Positions 7,830 to 16,702 of a stretch of 36,157 nucleotides of DNA are shown piece after piece; position 1 is the first letter of the stretch; each line of letters opens with the position of its first letter. The translations under genes and the position numbers were made by a program. The stretch lies in contig CABUKW010000012.1 of the NCBI GenBank assembly GCA_902492275.1, positions 1-36,157 on the forward strand. Reading direction: 5' to 3'. Source of the DNA: an uncultured Peptococcaceae bacterium (GTDB lineage: Bacteria > Bacillota > Peptococcia > Peptococcales > Peptococcaceae). The notes under the pieces were generated by a model that was not told the DNA's origin, searched no databases, and worked only from the letters and a program-made list of their open reading frames with translations.

Positions 7830-8551
7830 TTATTTTACCGGCAATTGACATCAAAGACGGCAAATGCGTTCGTCTGCGTAAAGGTGAATTTGATACAGCG
7901 GAGCAGGTGGCAGCCAGTCCTTATGATACAGCCGATAGCTTTCGGCAGGCGGGTGCAGCCTGGATTCACATGGTAGATTTGGACGGAGCCAAAGACGCAA
8001 AACCGGTGAACTCAGAAATTTTTTGTAAAGTAGCGGCTCAATCGGGCTTAAAAGTAGAACTGGGCGGTGGAATTCGCCGTATGGACACCATCGAATATTA
8101 TCTACAGCAGGGAATCGAGCGTATTATTTTAGGCTCGGTGGCTGTGAAAAATCCGGCATTGGTGAAAGAAGCAGTGCAGCATTTTGGCGGACAGATTGCC
8201 GTAGGTATTGATGCCAAGCAGGGTATGGTGGCTACCGAGGGTTGGCTGGATACCAGCAACGTGAACTATATTGAGATGGCAAAAATGATGGAAGCTGTCG
8301 GTGTACAGACCATTATTTATACCGATATTTCCAAGGACGGTATGCTTTCCGGCGTGAATGGCGAACAACTGGACGCTATCAATCAGGCTGTTAGCTGCAA
8401 TATTATCGCCAGCGGCGGCGTCAAATCCATTGCCGATATTGAGCTGTGCAAACAGTTGGGGTTATATGGCGTCATCTGCGGAAAATCTATCTACAGCGGC
8501 AGTTTAGACTTGGCAGAGGCCGTAGCGAAGGCGGGTGTGCAGACATGTTAG
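7826..8551 (+). CDS. hisA: ProFAR isomerase
   Basis: HisA is the (beta-alpha)8-barrel isomerase that converts ProFAR to PRFAR. The 241-residue product starts with IILPAIDIKDGKCVRLRKGE, which contains the first catalytic Asp. It continues with MVDLDGAK, VELGGGIRRMDTIEYYL, ILGSVAVKNP and IYTDISKDGMLSG (second catalytic Asp), and has phosphate-binding glycines in IIASGGVKSIADI. It overlaps hisH by 4 bases and hisF by 7 bases. Confidence 0.96.
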   Translation: MIILPAIDIKDGKCVRLRKGEFDTAEQVAASPYDTADSFRQAGAAWIHMVDLDGAKDAKPVNSEIFCKVAAQSGLKVELGGGIRRMDTIEYYLQQGIERIILGSVAVKNPALVKEAVQHFGGQIAVGIDAKQGMVATEGWLDTSNVNYIEMAKMMEAVGVQTIIYTDISKDGMLSGVNGEQLDAINQAVSCNIIASGGVKSIADIELCKQLGLYGVICGKSIYSGSLDLAEAVAKAGVQTC

Positions 8552-9303
8552 CCAAGCGAATTATTCCTTGCTTAGATGTGCGGGACGGTAAGGTGGTAAA
8601 GGGTGTCAATTTTGTAGGCATCAAAGAAGTGGGCGATCCAGTGCAGTGTGCCATCGAGTATGACCGGCAAGGAGCCGATGAGATTACCTTTTTGGATATC
8701 ACTGCTACCCACGAAGGCCGCAGCACCATGATTGATGTGGTGCGCAATACAGCTAAAAATGTATTTGTGCCGTTGACAGTAGGCGGCGGCATTCGCACCG
8801 TAGACGATTTCCGGCAGTTGCTGCGGGCCGGTGCTGATAAAATTTCCGTCAACTCGGCGGCGGTACGCAATCCGCAGCTTATCAGCGAAGCGGCCGATAA
8901 ATTCGGCAGTCAGTGCGTGGTGGTGGCCATCGACGCCCGACGGCGGGACGACGGCGGTTTTACGGTAGTAGTCAACGGCGGACGGATTGATATGCAGATC
9001 GATGCCATTGCCTGGGCCAAAGAATGTGAGCAGCGGGGAGCCGGTGAAATCTTGCTGACCTCCATGGATACCGATGGCTGCAAACAGGGCTTTGACCTGG
9101 AATTGACCAATGCGATCAGCAGCGTGGTTCATATTCCGGTAATTGCATCTGGTGGCTGCGGCACGCTGGAACATTTTTCTGAAGTATTTGAAAAAACAGG
9201 CGCCGACGCAGCGTTGGCAGCGTCTTTGTTTCATTTTAAAGAGCTGACAGTGCAGCAGGTAAAAGACCATTTGCGCAGTCGGCAAATTCCAGTGAGGCGA
9301 TAA
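8545..9303 (+). CDS. hisF: Imidazole glycerol phosphate synthase, cyclase subunit
   Basis: HisF is the barrel subunit that joins PRFAR with ammonia from HisH and releases imidazole glycerol phosphate and AICAR. The ATG at 8545 gives a normal 252-residue protein starting LAKRIIPCLDVRDGKVVKGV. An open extension to 8446 is rejected because it lies inside hisA and adds 33 unrelated residues. Key parts are TFLDITATHEGR, VPLTVGGGIRTVDDF, KISVNSAAVRNP, LLTSMDTDGCKQGFDLEL (catalytic Asp) and VIASGGCGTLEHF. The start lies within the last codons of hisA, implying coupled translation. Confidence 0.96.
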   Translation: MLAKRIIPCLDVRDGKVVKGVNFVGIKEVGDPVQCAIEYDRQGADEITFLDITATHEGRSTMIDVVRNTAKNVFVPLTVGGGIRTVDDFRQLLRAGADKISVNSAAVRNPQLISEAADKFGSQCVVVAIDARRRDDGGFTVVVNGGRIDMQIDAIAWAKECEQRGAGEILLTSMDTDGCKQGFDLELTNAISSVVHIPVIASGGCGTLEHFSEVFEKTGADAALAASLFHFKELTVQQVKDHLRSRQIPVRR

Positions 9304-9306
9304 GCG

Positions 9307-9669
9307 ATGACCCAATATCGAAAAGAAAATTTTGCTCCCGGTTCTACCGATTTGCAAAAATATTTTGCCAAAGGAGCTTTGATTCCCGCTGTGGTGCAGG
9401 AAGCCAGCACCGGCGAGGTATTGATGCTGGCTTATATGAACGAGGAAAGTCTGCGCAAGACCATGGAAACCGGTTATACTTGGTTCTACAGCCGTTCTCG
9501 GCAGGAATTATGGAACAAAGGAGCCACGTCAGGCCATGTGCAGAAGGTGTTGGAGCTGCGGGCCGATTGCGATAACGATACCTTGCTGGTGTTGGTAGAG
9601 CAGACTGGCGCCGCTTGTCATACCGGCAATCATAGTTGTTTTTATACAACCATTTGGGAGGAAGCATAA
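9307..9669 (+). CDS. hisI: Phosphoribosyl-AMP cyclohydrolase
   Basis: HisI opens the adenine ring of PR-AMP to give ProFAR, using zinc and magnesium. The 120-residue single-domain protein contains LMLAYMNEESLRKTMETG, WFYSRSRQELWNKGATSGH and the DCDNDTLLVLV aspartate cluster, and ends with the zinc-binding pair of cysteines in GAACHTGNHSCFY. It is separate from HisE, whereas many bacteria have a fused HisIE. Three bases separate it from hisF, and its stop codon abuts the hisE start. Confidence 0.95.
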   Translation: MTQYRKENFAPGSTDLQKYFAKGALIPAVVQEASTGEVLMLAYMNEESLRKTMETGYTWFYSRSRQELWNKGATSGHVQKVLELRADCDNDTLLVLVEQTGAACHTGNHSCFYTTIWEEA

Positions 9670-9996
9670 ATGCAGGATGTATTAGAAGGATTATACGCCG
9701 TAGTGCAGCAGCGGAAAGCAGAGCCGCAGGAAGGTTCCTACACCTGTTATCTGTTTGAAAAAGGGCTGGATAAAATTCTCAAAAAATGCGGCGAAGAATG
9801 CAGCGAAGTCATCATTGCTGCCAAAAATGGCGTGCAGGAGGAAACCGTGGGAGAAATCTGCGATTTGCTTTATCATTTGTTAGTGATGATGGCTGAACAG
9901 AACATTCCGCTGGAAGCGGTGGAAGCAGTACTGGAGCAACGCCGTCAGAAAATCGGCAATCTGAAGCAATTTCATGTCAGCGACCATAATACTTGA
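9670..9996 (+). CDS. hisE: Phosphoribosyl-ATP pyrophosphatase
   Basis: HisE hydrolyses PR-ATP to PR-AMP, the second step of the pathway. It is an all-alpha MazG-like pyrophosphatase. The 108-residue product shows the metal-binding helices KKCGEECSEVIIAAKNG and EICDLLYHLLVMMAEQNI, whose Glu and Asp residues bind magnesium. It is the last gene of hisZGDCBHAFIE and is followed by a strong terminator. All pathway enzymes from HisG to HisD are in the operon except a histidinol-phosphate phosphatase. Confidence 0.95.
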   Translation: MQDVLEGLYAVVQQRKAEPQEGSYTCYLFEKGLDKILKKCGEECSEVIIAAKNGVQEETVGEICDLLYHLLVMMAEQNIPLEAVEAVLEQRRQKIGNLKQFHVSDHNT

Positions 9997-10000
9997 TGAA

Positions 10001-10042
10001 CACAAAAAAATGGGAAGGTGAATCACTTCCCATTTTTTTGTG
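10001..10042 (+). terminator. Terminator of the his operon
   Basis: A perfect 17-bp stem (10001-10017 with 10026-10042) carries an A run on the left and a T run on the right around an 8-base loop. It stands 5 bases after the hisE stop and could work in both directions. Confidence 0.9.
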
Positions 10043-10380
10043 CATATATGAATAGAGCAGATAGCCGCCAACAGGAAAACATGCTGAACGGCTGTATTTT
10101 TCGATTTGCCGGCAGCTACAGAGTATTCACGCAAACCAATATAAGGATTGTATTGCGACAACGCCAAACAGAAAAATAAAAGGCCTGATGGCCATTGAAG
10201 TTGTGCTGCTTAGTTCTGGATTCTTGTAACGTGATTTCCATATCGAAGCATTAGAATTTATTGTAAAAACAAATTCAAAAACTGCCTTGCAAGCTGACGA
10301 TTATCCTGATAAATATTTTTTCAGAGTAACGCTGCTTGCAAAGGCAGTTTGCACGTAGGAATGAAGTTGAAATTTAGATA
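10043..10380. other. Intergenic stretch between convergent his and hydrolase operons
   Basis: No complete gene is seen. A minus-strand open frame (10167 down into hisE) encodes about 40 residues that include one hydrophobic stretch, and then runs through the his terminator. It could be a decayed gene tail, but no family is recognised. The end of the stretch holds the hairpin listed at 10279-10350. Confidence 0.5.
10279..10350 (-). terminator. Long-loop terminator of the hydrolase/transporter operon
   Basis: The arms AAACTGCC-TTGCAAGC (10279-10294) and GCTTGCAAAGGCAGTTT (10334-10350) pair with one bulged base around a 39-base loop. On the minus strand the hairpin is followed by TTTTTGAATTTG and then GTTTTT. 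It lies 31 bases past the stop of the minus-strand hydrolase gene. Confidence 0.6.
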
Positions 10381-12402
10381 CTATAATTCTTCAGCAAAAA
10401 TTTGATAAATTGGAGCGCCTTCGCATTGCGCCGGATATCTTACGCCGCCGAGCGCGCATAGCGTTGGGGCAACATCCACCTGACGAATAATACGAGTGGT
10501 TAAAAAGGATTCTTTCAACCCTTTACCAGCAGCGATAAAAATGGGGGAAACAGAGGTATCTGCCTCGCCGTATGTTGTTGACAAGGAGTCTGCATGGTCC
10601 CAGTTGTATCCTTCTGCTGTCCAAATTAAGATGTCTCCGCATTCAGGTCCTCCCATACCTAATAAAACAGCATCTTTGTTTCTTAATGCTAAAGCGATAA
10701 CACGTTTCCCCGTTTTTGGATCTCTGTAGCCATATAAATCTGTCATTAATTGTTCTTCCGTTTCGTATTGGTCTTCAGGATCAATAATACCATATTTATC
10801 GCGGCCTTTGATATTTAAATAAATATGACAAGCCCTTTGATTAATGGCTCTGGTTTGCGACCAATCAATTTCTGGAATTTCGTTACCGTTTTCATCTTTT
10901 TTCAAAACAGTCCATCCTAATTCTTTCATGAAAGGAACACTAAGGCCAGAAATATCGCCTAATAATGGAGGATCGTTTGTTGGGCAGACCTGCGCATGGT
11001 CAGATACAATAAAAATCGTCCAGCCGTTATCCAATAAGTGCAGGAATTGTCCTAAATAATTGTCTGTTTGAATATATAAATTTTCCATAAAACGAATATT
11101 TTCTTCTTCACTGTTTATGTTATGACCTTTGTCCTTCATATAGCGAATGAACATATGCTCCTGAATATCAATATTGTGGAAGTGAGAAAAAATGACTTCA
11201 AAATGTTCATGTTCAATCAGATAGTTTAAAGCCTCACCTTGCCATTTTACATTAGTGTCCCAACAATCCAGCATAACATCTTCAATGAGTTGTCTATTGG
11301 AATTGCCATATTGGGATACTGGTGGAGGATAGCCAACGTGAGTTGTTATCATCTCAAATAATTTTTTAGGGTGCCATACAGTATTATTATGCATGTCCAT
11401 AGCAGAAGAAACCCAAAGCTTTAATTGACTCCCATCGGGTTCTAATTCTAATAGTTTCATACTCCGATTCACAGTATAAGTAATTTCATTTTTGACGGAC
11501 TCGTCAACGATAAAACGCTCCATATGACCGACTGGTAATGTAACGATTGGTTCAGTCGCTTTTTTATTTTTATAAACAGCAATATGATCGTAGACACCTG
11601 CTTCATTTTTTAAAATTAAACAGGGGCGTCTTAAAAAACCTTTGCTGAGCAGCAGCGTAAATTCTTTTGCGTCTTCTGGCGCGCAATTCCAGCCACTTGC
11701 CATCTTAATTGGAGACTGGGCAATGTCAATTGGGATAGTTGTGCATCCGAACATTCCGTCATGCTCTGATGTTAAAATCATATGAATTGTCGGCATCGTA
11801 CCCAAATCAGACAGCGTACCTTCGTCTTCATCTTCGATATCTAGGCCTGTGATAATACAAGGTTGTGCGCCATCGGTGGGCATATTTTGTTTAAAACCAG
11901 GTTTTTCAATTTTTTCACTAGCGCCTAAAATAAATTCTCTCTCTACTTGCGCTCCCCCCTGATTCACGCCTCCAGGACTGGTGCCATCAACAACGTATAG
12001 ATTTTCACTATCAGAGGTTGGCGGCCAAGAACAACCAGGCCAATGCCATACTAAAGTTTTTTTGCCTGCTTCGGCAAAACAATTCCAAGCCTGTTCCGCT
12101 TGGCATAAGCGCGAATCTAAATTGTATTCCATTTCATCTAAATTCTCTTTGGATTGTCTGAAAAAACATGTAATACCATGCGTAATAGGATGGGCACCGG
12201 TGGACAAGGTCGTCCACATTGGCGGCGTAACAGTAGGATGTGATCCCAATAAAACCAAATCCTCGCGCTGTGCGCCTCTCTCGATGAATTTTTTTACATT
12301 TGGCATTTTTCCTTCCGCTACATATTTTTTTGTTAAACGAGGATCCATACCATCAATACCTAAAACTAAAATTTTGTCTGCACGTGTCTTTCGTTCCGTC
12401 AT
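10381..12402 (-). CDS. Alkaline-phosphatase-superfamily phosphodiesterase/hydrolase
   Basis: The 673-residue protein belongs to the type I phosphodiesterase / nucleotide pyrophosphatase branch of the alkaline phosphatase superfamily. Metal-site elements are LVLGIDGMDPRL (Asp17), the nucleophile region SHPTVTPPMWTTLSTGAHP (probably Thr59), FSHFHNIDIQEHMF, FIVSDHAQV and the C-terminal WDHADSLS. There is no signal peptide, so it should act in the cytosol. The ATG has GAGGG 7 bases upstream. It is the second gene of a two-gene minus-strand unit behind an SLC13-type transporter, which suggests that it acts on an imported compound. The substrate (phosphodiester, phosphonate or sulfate ester) cannot be read from sequence. 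Its AT-richness relative to the his operon suggests transfer. Confidence 0.85.
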   Translation of the reverse strand: MTERKTRADKILVLGIDGMDPRLTKKYVAEGKMPNVKKFIERGAQREDLVLLGSHPTVTPPMWTTLSTGAHPITHGITCFFRQSKENLDEMEYNLDSRLCQAEQAWNCFAEAGKKTLVWHWPGCSWPPTSDSENLYVVDGTSPGGVNQGGAQVEREFILGASEKIEKPGFKQNMPTDGAQPCIITGLDIEDEDEGTLSDLGTMPTIHMILTSEHDGMFGCTTIPIDIAQSPIKMASGWNCAPEDAKEFTLLLSKGFLRRPCLILKNEAGVYDHIAVYKNKKATEPIVTLPVGHMERFIVDESVKNEITYTVNRSMKLLELEPDGSQLKLWVSSAMDMHNNTVWHPKKLFEMITTHVGYPPPVSQYGNSNRQLIEDVMLDCWDTNVKWQGEALNYLIEHEHFEVIFSHFHNIDIQEHMFIRYMKDKGHNINSEEENIRFMENLYIQTDNYLGQFLHLLDNGWTIFIVSDHAQVCPTNDPPLLGDISGLSVPFMKELGWTVLKKDENGNEIPEIDWSQTRAINQRACHIYLNIKGRDKYGIIDPEDQYETEEQLMTDLYGYRDPKTGKRVIALALRNKDAVLLGMGGPECGDILIWTAEGYNWDHADSLSTTYGEADTSVSPIFIAAGKGLKESFLTTRIIRQVDVAPTLCALGGVRYPAQCEGAPIYQIFAEEL

Positions 12403-12490
12403 TGCGAATCCCTCTTTCCGTAAAAATTTTTATGAAAATAATCTTTAAGGATAAAGATTATTTAAGACAATTTAACCTGAAGCATTAACT

Positions 12491-13873
12491 TTATAGTATG
12501 CCAATCAAATTCCAATAGGGAATTAAAATGATTGCCAGGAAAACTGCGCCAAAAATCAATTTAGTACTCATAATTTTGAAAAAGTCTTTCATAGTCATAA
12601 CGCCAAAGGAGAAAAACATCAAATAATTGACATATTCGTATGGTAGTACAATTTGGTCTAAGGTATTAAATAGCACGTAAATTGCGCCTAATGGTTTAAT
12701 GCCTAAATCCAGAGCTAATTGGGTGATAGGAGCTGTAAAACCAGCCAAAATTGCAATTGGTGTTAGTAGGAAGTTGGCAATAACACCAAAGAGCCAGATT
12801 ACTGCCAGTGCTGCATTTTGTCCTAAATCTGTCAGCATCGGTGTCAGTGTAGAGGATACTAATGCGCCAAACTCTAATTGTGTTGCAACGGAACCGATAC
12901 CTAAGCACGCAACGACAAAAAAGAACATGGGATAGTTGACATTTTTGATATTGTTTTCAGTTCCAATGTCAATGCCAGGCAGAAAGAAAATTAAAGTGAT
13001 GATAAAGAAACAGATTGCCATATCAATGCCGTGCCAGCTTGCAGTCAACAACAAGATTAATAAGATAACTGTTAATATCCCAGCAATTTTTTCCTTTTTG
13101 CTGATGGTCCCCAAGGTATTATATTGCTCCTGGAAGTATTCTTTTCCGTTGGTGATGGCAATAGACGGCTTAAATATTTTTACCATAAGCCATGGAAGTG
13201 TCAAAATCATGATAAGATAGGGCCAATTATGGAAAAAGAAGCCGCCCCAGGTTATATTGATAGATGGGTCAATTGCTTGTGCGCCGCTTAAAACAATTGC
13301 AATAAGCCCTGGCGTATAAACACAGGCACGGATTGTTGTAGAAGCAAACGCGCCGCATAACATGACTAGTGCTGATTCTATAGAAATCCCAAGGTCGAAT
13401 GCTTTACAAATGGAGTAACACAAAATGGCAATAATATAAATGCCGTTTCCCGAGGTCATAAATGTAATGATAATGCCGGCAAAAACAACGCCATATAAAA
13501 TACCTACGTAGCTCCCACCAGTTTTTAAAATACACCAATAGGCAATTCTTTTAAGCAGGCCGCTTTCTTCTACAACTTCGGCAAACATCAATGCTGCTAG
13601 TACCAAAATTGCAGTGGAAGAAGTGAAGCCGCTAAATGCTACCTGAAAAGTGGATAATCCGCTTAGCACATACAACAATGGTAATAAAAGTGCTGGGATA
13701 ATCAGGTTGAAAAATTCACAGGCAACGATTAAGATAACGAAAATTGTAATCATCAAAAATAATCTTAAGTTTGGCGTAAAAATTTCATTTGTTGGAATGA
13801 GCCAAATGAAAATTGGAATTGCAAAGGTAAAAAACCATTTTAACAAATAGCTCTTTGTTATTTTCGTGTCCAT
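12491..13873 (-). CDS. SLC13/DASS-type anion transporter
   Basis: This 460-residue membrane protein has about a dozen hydrophobic segments. Its paired SSTAILVLAALMFAEVVEESG and TSGNGIYIIAIL / LTPIAILAGFTAPITQLALDLG regions resemble the divalent anion:sodium symporter (SLC13, CitT/ArsB-like) fold. Family members import dicarboxylates, sulfate or related anions. The ATG at 13873 has GAGGG 7 bases upstream; an in-frame extension of 8 residues overlaps this site and is rejected. It lies 88 bases upstream of the hydrolase gene and is divergent from a LysR gene, so it is probably controlled by that regulator. The substrate is unknown. Confidence 0.8.
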   Translation of the reverse strand: MDTKITKSYLLKWFFTFAIPIFIWLIPTNEIFTPNLRLFLMITIFVILIVACEFFNLIIPALLLPLLYVLSGLSTFQVAFSGFTSSTAILVLAALMFAEVVEESGLLKRIAYWCILKTGGSYVGILYGVVFAGIIITFMTSGNGIYIIAILCYSICKAFDLGISIESALVMLCGAFASTTIRACVYTPGLIAIVLSGAQAIDPSINITWGGFFFHNWPYLIMILTLPWLMVKIFKPSIAITNGKEYFQEQYNTLGTISKKEKIAGILTVILLILLLTASWHGIDMAICFFIITLIFFLPGIDIGTENNIKNVNYPMFFFVVACLGIGSVATQLEFGALVSSTLTPMLTDLGQNAALAVIWLFGVIANFLLTPIAILAGFTAPITQLALDLGIKPLGAIYVLFNTLDQIVLPYEYVNYLMFFSFGVMTMKDFFKIMSTKLIFGAVFLAIILIPYWNLIGIL

Positions 13874-14095
13874 ACATATTCCCTCGCTTTCTATCAACGG
13901 AATTAAGAAGAGTTTAATTTTTTATTATCGAAATAGCTATCTCTGCATTTATAATATCAATAAAATTATATAATGTAAAACAACTGCTTTTTTTCTGAGA
14001 AAACCTATACAATTTGTAGTTGTGACAATAAAAGGTGCTTTTTTAGTTAATATTAGGTATAATGAAGATAGAATGATTCTGTGAGGAGGCGTGTC
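13874..14095. promoter_or_regulatory. Divergent LysR/transporter control region
   Basis: This 222-base, very AT-rich region separates the minus-strand transporter from the plus-strand LysR gene. It contains the dyad TACAA-T-TTGTA (14008-14018), a reasonable LysR-type operator core. TATAAT (14058-14063) is a -10 box facing the LysR gene, with no good -35 box. The divergent layout is the classical LysR autoregulation arrangement. Confidence 0.5.
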
Positions 14096-15019
14096 ATGTA
14101 TTTTGAACAGTTAGCATATTTTATTGAAGTCGCAAATACGAAATCTATGAGTGCGGCTAGTAATAATTTGCACGTTACACAACAAAATATCAGTAAAGCG
14201 ATAAAGCAGCTAGAAATAGAATTAGGCGTGCAATTATTTGAGCGGACTACAAGTGGAGTATTTCTCACGAAGGCGGGAAAAAGCGTATATAGTGATGTGT
14301 TAGAAATTTCGACGCGAATATCAATGTTGAAGAAAAAATATGTACAGGAACAGGTTTTAGAGGAAAAAGGTAATTTATCCATTTTATCAGCCTTTGGTTT
14401 TGGAAATCTGCAGGTAGAAATAACAAATAGGTTTGCCCAAAAATATTCCAATTATTCGGTCGAAATTTGTGAAACAGATCCAGACTTTATTTACAAAAAT
14501 TTGTTGAATAATAAGGAATATGATGTAATCCTTACGGAAACAGATGATATTCATATATTTTTTCAACAAGAAGTGATGCAGAAGTATTATGCCTTTTTGA
14601 TAAAAACAGATGCATTACGGCTACAAGCTGCAAAGTTTAGCCCAATTGCTAATCAGAAAAGCATTTCTATCAATTCATTGGCTTACTTACCGTTGATAGG
14701 ATATCATAGTAGTAACTGTATGCCTTATTTTTTTCAGATTTTGAACAAGCATGGAGTTATGCCCCAAGCAACTTATTCTGTAAATAATTTAATTACAGCG
14801 TTTACTTTTTTAGAAAACGGCGTTGCGTATGGTTTGACGACCAAATATATGAATACGCATGTGCCAAAAGCATTTACAGAAAATTTGTTATTGCTTCCGC
14901 TTAGAGAAAAAATAGATATTTCCTATATTTTGTTGTTGGAAAAGCAAGAATTTGAAAAAAAGAGCAGCATGAAATTTTTTTATGAAATTTTCTGTGAAAT
15001 GTATAAATTGTTATTCTGA
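14096..15019 (+). CDS. LysR family transcriptional regulator
   Basis: The protein is 307 residues long. Its N-terminal winged helix-turn-helix is typical (YFIEVANTKSMSAASNNLHV, QQNISKAIKQLE, LFERTTSGVFLTKAG). A linker helix and a substrate-binding domain follow (NLSILSAFGFGNLQVEI near residue 90, ENGVAYGLTTKYM near 250). The ATG at 14096 has GAGGAGG 7 bases upstream; an in-frame GTG at 14081 overlaps that site. Its divergent position suggests control of the transporter/hydrolase pair, with the imported compound as a possible inducer (inference). GC content is low, about 30 percent in sampled stretches, unlike the his operon. Confidence 0.9.
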   Translation: MYFEQLAYFIEVANTKSMSAASNNLHVTQQNISKAIKQLEIELGVQLFERTTSGVFLTKAGKSVYSDVLEISTRISMLKKKYVQEQVLEEKGNLSILSAFGFGNLQVEITNRFAQKYSNYSVEICETDPDFIYKNLLNNKEYDVILTETDDIHIFFQQEVMQKYYAFLIKTDALRLQAAKFSPIANQKSISINSLAYLPLIGYHSSNCMPYFFQILNKHGVMPQATYSVNNLITAFTFLENGVAYGLTTKYMNTHVPKAFTENLLLLPLREKIDISYILLLEKQEFEKKSSMKFFYEIFCEMYKLLF

Positions 15020-15081
15020 TTATTTTAAACATTATTTGTACGAAACCATGCTATAATATCTCTGGAAAAGGGGATAGTGGT

Positions 15082-16427
15082 ATGGAACAAAAAGAGAAAC
15101 AAAATTTTTATAAAATGCTGCTGACCATCGGGTTGCCGGTGGCCTTGCAGAATTTAATTTCAACCAGTGTAAATTTGATGGACACGCTGATGGTGGGGCG
15201 TTTGGGCGAAAGTGCGTTATCGGCTGCCAGTTTTGCCAATCAGATTTTTTTCTTTTACAGCATCTTAATTTTTGGCGTTACTAGCGCGGCAGTCATTCTT
15301 TGCAGCCAATATTGGGGTAATGGCAATGTGGGCGCTATTCGCAAGGTGTTGACGTTGAGCTTGTGGCTGGCGGCAGCGGCGGGTATTGTATTTGTGTTGC
15401 TTTTGCTGCTGGTGCCGGAATTTCTGTTGACATTGTTTACACCGGATCCTGCGGTCATCGGCATGGGTGTCGGTTATCTGCGGATTGTGGCGCTGGCCTA
15501 TTTGCTTTATGGCTTGACTACTACTTGCTTGATGGTATTGCGCAGTGTGGAAAATGTGAAGATTGCCATGTGCATTTACAGTCTGTCGGTGGTCGTTAAT
15601 ATTTTTTTCAACTACATGTTTATCTTCGGTAAATTCGGCGCGCCTGCCCTAGGGGTAACTGGTGCGGCCATGGGTACGCTGATTGCCCGTTCGTTGGAAT
15701 TTCTCATTATGCTGGTATATATGCTGCGCTTTGAGCAGAGGATTGCTTATCGACTGCCAATGCTACAGCAAATGGAACCGGTACTGTTGAAGGATTTGCT
15801 GCATTACGGTTTACCGGTGATGATAAATGAATTACTGTGGGGTACAGCCCATTCTCTGCATGTGGTAATTCTGGGCCACATGAGTGTGGAAGCGGTGGCA
15901 GCCAATAGTATCTGCAGTGTGGTGTTTCCTTCATCATTGGTGTGTCCAGCGCCTCGGCAGTGATTATCGGCAAAACAGTGGGGCAGGGAAATCTGCGGCA
16001 AACGTCACAGTATGCCCATAGACTGCTGTGGGTGTATTTTGCTGTAGGGTTGGCGTTGTTTAGCCTGATTTTGTTGTTGCGGGAACCTGTCATTCAGTTT
16101 TATAAGATTGAGCCGGACACCATTGTGATGGCTCGCCAGTTCATGCTGGTCTATGCGTTGGTCATTTTCTGCACCGGTTTTTGTCATCCGATGATAACCG
16201 GCATTTTGCGGGGCGGCGGGGATATTTTATATGCTGCTGTGGCCGACGCTGGATGCTTATGGTTGTTTTTACCTGTCGGTGCTGTTGCGGCGTTTTTGCT
16301 GCATGTAGCGCCTCCTTTGGTTTATTTTGTGCTGCGGCTGGAAATTGTGATGAAAATGGTAGTCTGTTTGTTTCGTTTGCGTAACGACCGTTGGATTCAC
16401 GTGGTCATTCGAGAACAGATATCCTAA
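15082..16427 (+). pseudogene. MATE family efflux transporter, frameshifted
   Basis: Two overlapping frames together encode a MATE-type multidrug/cation antiporter. Frame one (15082-15963) starts LLTIGLPVALQNLISTSVN and VDTLMVGRLG-like MDTLMVGRLG and reaches AANSICSVVF. Frame two resumes FIIGVSSASAVIIGKTVGQG and continues to the stop at 16427. The break is at 15928-15929, between TTT and TTC codons. The two parts total about 448 residues, close to the family norm, but a few residues usually present before the FIIG segment appear to be missing. This points to a small deletion, possibly about 13 bases, rather than one miscalled base. Export activity is probably lost unless the assembly is wrong here. 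Confidence 0.8.
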
Positions 16428-16489
16428 AAAGCTGTCCTGTTTTCCAGGTTTTGTATAACAAAACGCTGGCGAAGCAGGCAGCTTTTTTT
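16426..16489 (+). terminator. Terminator after the MATE gene
   Basis: AAAAAGCTG-T-CCTG (16426-16439) pairs with CAGG-CAGCTTTTTTT (16475-16489) around a long loop. It overlaps the MATE stop codon. Confidence 0.75.
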
Positions 16490-16617
16490 GTAATGACATA
16501 AAAGGCTATGTAGCTGCATAAATTGCAGTAGATGGACAAAGCAACAAAGCAGGTAATTTTTACTATGGGTAAAGAAAAAATTTTTTATCATTGTTTTCAT
16601 AAGAACTGTTCAGGAAA

Positions 16618-16648
16618 TTGGTTTCATTTGGAAAAAACGTGGTATGAT
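16618..16648 (+). promoter_or_regulatory. Extended -10 promoter of the lipoprotein gene
   Basis: TGG-TATGAT (16640-16648) forms an extended -10 element. TTGGTT (16618-16623) is a possible but widely spaced -35 box (19 bases). The same TGGTATGAT element occurs before the GroEL-like gene. Confidence 0.45.
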
Positions 16649-16702
16649 AACTATGAATTCATAACTTTATATTAACATGTTTTTGAAGGAGAGATTGGAA
16701 GT

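Noticed and set aside
8446..8544. N-terminal extension of hisF
   Set aside because: It lies inside hisA, and the added residues do not belong to the HisF barrel.
9880..10167. Minus-strand open frame of 95 codons
   Set aside because: Over half overlaps hisE and the his terminator, with no ribosome site or recognisable domain; at most a decayed gene tail.
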